In this document: piece after piece, positions 6,639 to 9,960 of the stretch
Layout of the letters: every line of letters begins with the position of its first letter
Position numbering within the stretch: position 1 is the stretch's first letter
The notes under the pieces: model-generated
What the model was told of the DNA's origin: nothing
The model's database searches: none
What the model saw: only the letters and a program-made list of their open reading frames with translations
Source of the DNA: Eubacterium sp.
GTDB taxonomy: Bacteria; Bacillota_A; Clostridia; Lachnospirales; Lachnospiraceae
Direction: 5' to 3'
DNA length: 9,960 nt
Assembly (NCBI GenBank): GCA_023663915.1
Contig: JAMPGN010000161.1
Span: 1-9,960 of the forward strand
Made by a program: the position numbers and the translations under genes

Positions 6639-8968
6639 TGGGCGTACTGTCTCGTTTGGATGATAAGAATATCTGGCGCATGATCAATACGGCGCTTATC
6701 GTCTGCATCGGTTTGTCCTGCGCAAAAAACCTGCTAGGCATTTCCGGAGCAGGGGCGGGAGAGACTTTCACGGCTGGAATCATGATTTTCATCATAACTC
6801 TGATGGATCGCGCCACGCTGCGCGGGCGGCTTTTCGGGCTGGTGGTCATCGGTGCGCTTTTATCAGGCGCAGGCGTGGTGATCGGGCTTGGGGAGAGCCT
6901 GCGGTTTTTGGAGTCTTACCTGGGATGGCTGACCGGTCTGTCGGCATGGGAGGCGGAGTGGGTCGTGGGCTATGAGACGATGCAGACGATCGTGCTTGTG
7001 CTTGCCGGCTACTTGCTTGAACTTGTGATGGAAAAAAATTTCAGGCTCAAAGCGGTCGGCGGCGCGGCTCTCATTGCATGGCTGTTGTACGCGCTTTTTG
7101 CAGAAAAAGAGATGTCGAAGCCGGGCGTGGCTTTTATGATCTGCTACATTCTGTTAATCTATGCGGAGGGGACGCAGAGGGGATGGCAGAAAGAGCGTGG
7201 CAGGAGCATTCAGGCGTATATGGTGTGGATCGCGCCTTTTGTCGCGGTCTATTTTGTATTTATGATGTTCTGCGCTGTGCCCGATGAGCCTTACGACTGG
7301 AAATTTGTCAAGAATGTTTATGAACGTCTTGAGGAATCTTTCCGCAAGGTATCACAGAGCATCTTAAGGGGAAAAGGTGAGGATTATGATCTGAGTCTGA
7401 GCGGTTTTTCTGAGAGGGGCGATATCGGCAGCGATACGGCAGCCGACGGCCGTGAGATCATGCGCATATGGGATGAGAATGGGCTGGTGACGAATGTGTA
7501 CCTGAGCGGCAGGGTTTATGATACATTTGACGGCAGGCAGTGGGTGCAGATGAATGAAGACGCTTCGAAAGAGCGGTACATGGACACGGTTGAGACTATG
7601 TATGCCGTAAGAAGATATGATGATAAGTATTTTGCGGATTATATGAAGTATGCGGATTTTAAGATTGGCTACCGGTATTTTCGCACGGAATACCTATTTA
7701 CCCCGTTAAAACCATGGAGTTTTATCTATGGCGGAGAGCGTCTGGAGTTTCGTGAATCCGGCGGCAGTCTTTTCTTTGATAAGCCGAAAGGGTACGGGAC
7801 GGAATATGAAGTGTCCTTCTATCAGTTGAATGCGGGGCAGGAGGCGTTTGACCGGTTCTTAAACGGGGCGGGCGCACAGCCGGCGGACGAGGAAGTGCTG
7901 TTGAGACTCTTCTCGGACTTGGAGAAAAGGACTGGCGTGCACATAAGCGCAGAAGACATGCGGCGCCACAGGCAGGAAGTTTTCAGCAACTATACGGAAC
8001 CGGTGGAACTTTCCGACGGGGCAAGGCAGTATATAGACGAAATCACGGCGGACGCACAGACCGATGTGGAGAAGTTAAGGGTGATCGAAGAAGAACTTTC
8101 TGCCTATCATTACACGCTTGCACCGGGCAGTCTGCCGGGTACGATCGAGGACGGCGGGAAATTTCTGGACTATTTTCTGCTGGACAGCCGTTGCGGGTAT
8201 TGCAGCCATTTTGCGACGGCATTCACGCTCCTTGCGAGGGCGGAGGGTTTTCCGGCGCGTTACGTTCAGGGATTCTGCGTGCCCCTGCAAGGTAAGGAAG
8301 AGACCGTGGTCTATTCCGATATGGCGCATGCGTGGCCGGAGGTATATCTGGACGGCATCGGCTGGATTCCCTATGAGCCTACGCCCGGTTACTCGCAGAT
8401 ACGCTACACGCCGTGGGCGGTTCAAAACGGGGCGGATTCTTTTGCTGTAAAAGAGGAAGACAGGGAGGAAGATGCCCCGGTTTTGGCGGAAGAAAGCGGG
8501 CAGCTGCCCGAGCGTGAGGAAGTTACCGGGCCGACAGGATATATGGTGTGGGAGAACATCCTGCGGTTTCTGAGGCTTGCCGGCATTGCCCTGCTCTTTG
8601 CGGGCATGGCGTGCCTCGTTGTCTGTATTTTAAACAGGCTGATCGTCGATTATCGTTATCAGAAAATGAGCGATGAAGAGAAACTGAAAGTACAAGTCCG
8701 CCGGAATATGCAGATCCTTTCCGTGATGGGGATTGGAAGACGGGAGGAGACGCTGGAAGAGTTCCGCAAAAGGGTGGAAGGTACGACATTAGATAAGGGC
8801 AGTCTGCAGTTTCTGGAAGATTACGAGGGAATCCTGTACGGCAGCCGGCTGGCTGATACGGAAATAATCGACCGCACAAAAAATCAGCAGGAAGAATTGC
8901 TCTTACTGCTGAAGAAGAAAAAACGGTGGGCATATGTTTACTGCCTGTTCTTAATCAAATCCAGATAA
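6638..8968 (+). CDS. Membrane-anchored transglutaminase-like protein
   Basis: The 776-aa product resembles bacterial TgpA/YebA proteins. Six or seven hydrophobic helices fill about residues 14-215 (for example 15-36, 43-57, 64-84 and 190-212). A region of about 420 residues follows, probably outside the cell, then an acidic linker (about 600-630), a further helix near 645-668 and a cytoplasmic tail with EETLEEFRKRV, which is like the C-terminal DUF4129 tail of this family. The transglutaminase core has the catalytic cysteine in CGYCSHFATA (Cys522) and histidine in MAHAWPEVYL (His564). The usual DPT motif that carries the third catalytic residue reads YEPT, with Glu580. The start ATG 6638 follows AAGGAA (6625-6630) and overlaps the DUF58 stop; GTG 6635 is an alternative. 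The last 30 bases overlap the convergent DUF975 gene. The role is probably cross-linking or cleavage at the cell surface, with substrate unknown. Confidence 0.9.
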   Translation: MGVLSRLDDKNIWRMINTALIVCIGLSCAKNLLGISGAGAGETFTAGIMIFIITLMDRATLRGRLFGLVVIGALLSGAGVVIGLGESLRFLESYLGWLTGLSAWEAEWVVGYETMQTIVLVLAGYLLELVMEKNFRLKAVGGAALIAWLLYALFAEKEMSKPGVAFMICYILLIYAEGTQRGWQKERGRSIQAYMVWIAPFVAVYFVFMMFCAVPDEPYDWKFVKNVYERLEESFRKVSQSILRGKGEDYDLSLSGFSERGDIGSDTAADGREIMRIWDENGLVTNVYLSGRVYDTFDGRQWVQMNEDASKERYMDTVETMYAVRRYDDKYFADYMKYADFKIGYRYFRTEYLFTPLKPWSFIYGGERLEFRESGGSLFFDKPKGYGTEYEVSFYQLNAGQEAFDRFLNGAGAQPADEEVLLRLFSDLEKRTGVHISAEDMRRHRQEVFSNYTEPVELSDGARQYIDEITADAQTDVEKLRVIEEELSAYHYTLAPGSLPGTIEDGGKFLDYFLLDSRCGYCSHFATAFTLLARAEGFPARYVQGFCVPLQGKEETVVYSDMAHAWPEVYLDGIGWIPYEPTPGYSQIRYTPWAVQNGADSFAVKEEDREEDAPVLAEESGQLPEREEVTGPTGYMVWENILRFLRLAGIALLFAGMACLVVCILNRLIVDYRYQKMSDEEKLKVQVRRNMQILSVMGIGRREETLEEFRKRVEGTTLDKGSLQFLEDYEGILYGSRLADTEIIDRTKNQQEELLLLLKKKKRWAYVYCLFLIKSR

Positions 8969-9657
8969 AATTCGGTCAATGCGGCATTCATGTAAGGCGT
9001 GATCCACAACATGGCAATGCCGCAGGAAAGCACGCTGAGAAGCATGAGCGGCACAAAACTGATGTAAATATAAAATAATTTCAGTTTGTGTCCGCGCATC
9101 AGCCTGCGGCTTGCGGCTAACAGCTCTTTTGCCGAATACTGCGGAAAGTCATGCAGCAGGAAAAATGCCTGCGCATAAAATAAATTGAGCAGGAAAGAGA
9201 CGATACCGGATAATGCCGAAGTGAGAAAATACGGTATCATGTCTTCGATTCCGGGCAGCGCGGGCATTCGGTAGAGCACGACGTACTGGGGAATCATCCC
9301 GATGTAGGAGAGCAGGGAAACCCATGCCTGTATACGCACCGCCTTGTCGGGATAAAACCGGAAACCATAGAACACGTCGCCTGTGGTGACATACTGTCCG
9401 CAGGCAATTTTCAGATAAAAGTAGGATAAACCGGAAGTAAACAGACCGGTCAGAAGGGACAACGCGAAGGAGGCTGCGATAGAAATCAAGGTTCCGACCA
9501 GGGTCGAGGCGTCTCCGGTCAAAGAAAACACCATCAGCGAGAGGAAGCCTGTGCCGAATGTGACAAGCAGATATGCGCCGATGGCAGTCCCGTAGCGTCC
9601 AAACATATGCTCTTTAGCAGCGGCTTTCAATTCCGCAGAAGACCGATAATTATTCAT
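8938..9657 (-). CDS. DUF975 family multi-pass membrane protein
   Basis: The 239-aa product starts MNNYRSSAELKAAAKEHMFGRYGTAI-like, an opening I recognise from DUF975 membrane proteins of Firmicutes. Hydrophobic segments lie near residues 25-46, 53-80, 111-127, 142-168 and 194-222, so five or six membrane passes are likely. No catalytic motif is visible, and the function of the family is not known to me. ATG 9657 is preceded on the - strand by AGGAG (9670-9666), eight bases away. It lies 33 bp after the stop of the upstream zinc-site gene, so the two are probably one operon. Its 3' end overlaps the end of the transglutaminase gene by 31 bases on the opposite strand, and I see no terminator between the two. 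Confidence 0.88.
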   Translation of the reverse strand: MNNYRSSAELKAAAKEHMFGRYGTAIGAYLLVTFGTGFLSLMVFSLTGDASTLVGTLISIAASFALSLLTGLFTSGLSYFYLKIACGQYVTTGDVFYGFRFYPDKAVRIQAWVSLLSYIGMIPQYVVLYRMPALPGIEDMIPYFLTSALSGIVSFLLNLFYAQAFFLLHDFPQYSAKELLAASRRLMRGHKLKLFYIYISFVPLMLLSVLSCGIAMLWITPYMNAALTEFYLDLIKNRQ

Positions 9658-9690
9658 TGCGTAAACTCCTGTCTGGATGCATGCGATAGG

Positions 9691-9960
9691 TCAGCATGCC
9701 ATATCCACATTCATGCCCCGGTACTTGTTAGCGGCATCGGAGGATTTCATTTCTTTCTGGTAAGGGTTTTCCTCGTTAAAATATTTGATCTGCGTGGCGG
9801 TCGTTCCGCCGGATACATAGGTGCGCCCGCATTCCGGACAGACGGAAGTGTGTATCGATACATTGCAGGAAATGACCTTGCCGTTGTTCTGCGCGGCTTT
9901 CTTGTAAGCGTTGCTCACATGCTCCTGCTCGTGGCTTCTCACGTGGGAAGCAGCGGCGTT
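9691..9960 (-). CDS. Partial protein with HEQEH and CPECG motifs (5' end outside window)
   Basis: Only the last 89 codons are in the window. The frame is open to the right edge: the residues before the in-window GTG at 9942 read NAAASH, so GTG 9942 is not needed as a start. HEQEH (codons at 9933-9919) is a metalloprotease-type HExxH motif, followed by VSNAYKKAAQNNGKV, then CPECGRTYVSGGT with one CxxC pair, and NEENPYQKEMKS near the end. It ends DMAC at TGA 9691. I recognise this pattern from conserved hypothetical proteins of Lachnospiraceae whose N-terminal part holds another cysteine cluster, but that part is not visible here. HExxH alone does not prove protease activity. It is probably in one operon with the DUF975 gene. 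Confidence 0.75.
   Translation of the reverse strand, partial: NAAASHVRSHEQEHVSNAYKKAAQNNGKVISCNVSIHTSVCPECGRTYVSGGTTATQIKYFNEENPYQKEMKSSDAANKYRGMNVDMAC

Noticed and set aside
9940..9942. GTG 9942 as the true start of the last gene
   Set aside because: No convincing ribosome binding site is visible in the remaining 18 bases, the frame continues to the edge, and it would begin only three codons before the HEQEH motif.

Overview
The window looks like a chromosomal segment from a low-to-moderate GC Gram-positive of the class Clostridia, most likely family Lachnospiraceae. The evidence is the secA-prfB gene order typical of Firmicutes, strong purine-rich ribosome binding sites, an AAA ATPase / DUF58 / transglutaminase operon of the Bacillus yeaC-yeaD-yebA type, a DUF975 membrane protein, and a zinc-site protein that I recognise from Lachnospiraceae. 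The assignment rests on protein-family recognition by eye, not on a database search.

Layout. Positions 1-396 hold no convincing gene. They contain a palindrome (11-34), one copy of a short repeat (105-146), a long imperfect hairpin (192-229), a terminator-like hairpin with a T-run (240-261), and a good sigma-A-type promoter with an extended -10 (264-292). Next comes secA (397-2961), the preprotein translocase ATPase. A gap of 102 bp follows, then prfB (3064-4168), release factor 2, which is read through an in-frame UGA by a programmed +1 frameshift at CTT TGA C. A rho-independent terminator (4271-4308) probably ends this secA-prfB unit. Positions 4169-4464 hold the terminator, a -10-like TATAAT directly behind it, and a second copy of the short repeat (4350-4391).

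The second unit is a compact three-gene operon on the + strand: a MoxR-type AAA+ ATPase (4465-5397), a DUF58 protein (5472-6638) and a large membrane-anchored transglutaminase-like protein (6638-8968). The last two overlap by one base (TGATG). By analogy with MoxR systems elsewhere, the ATPase is expected to act as a chaperone or assembly factor for the DUF58 protein. The transglutaminase-like domain would face the outside of the cell. The substrate is unknown.

The third unit runs on the - strand. It contains a gene entering from the right edge (9691-9960, truncated at its 5' end) with an HEQEH zinc-protease-like motif and a CPECG knuckle, followed by a DUF975 multi-pass membrane protein (8938-9657). 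The DUF975 gene converges on the transglutaminase gene and overlaps its last 31 bases.

Most of the window is conserved housekeeping sequence, and I do not see a clear new system. The most useful leads are the repeat shared by the secA and moxR leaders, the structured secA leader, the weakened frameshift stimulator in prfB, and the truncated HExxH/CPECG gene beside DUF975.
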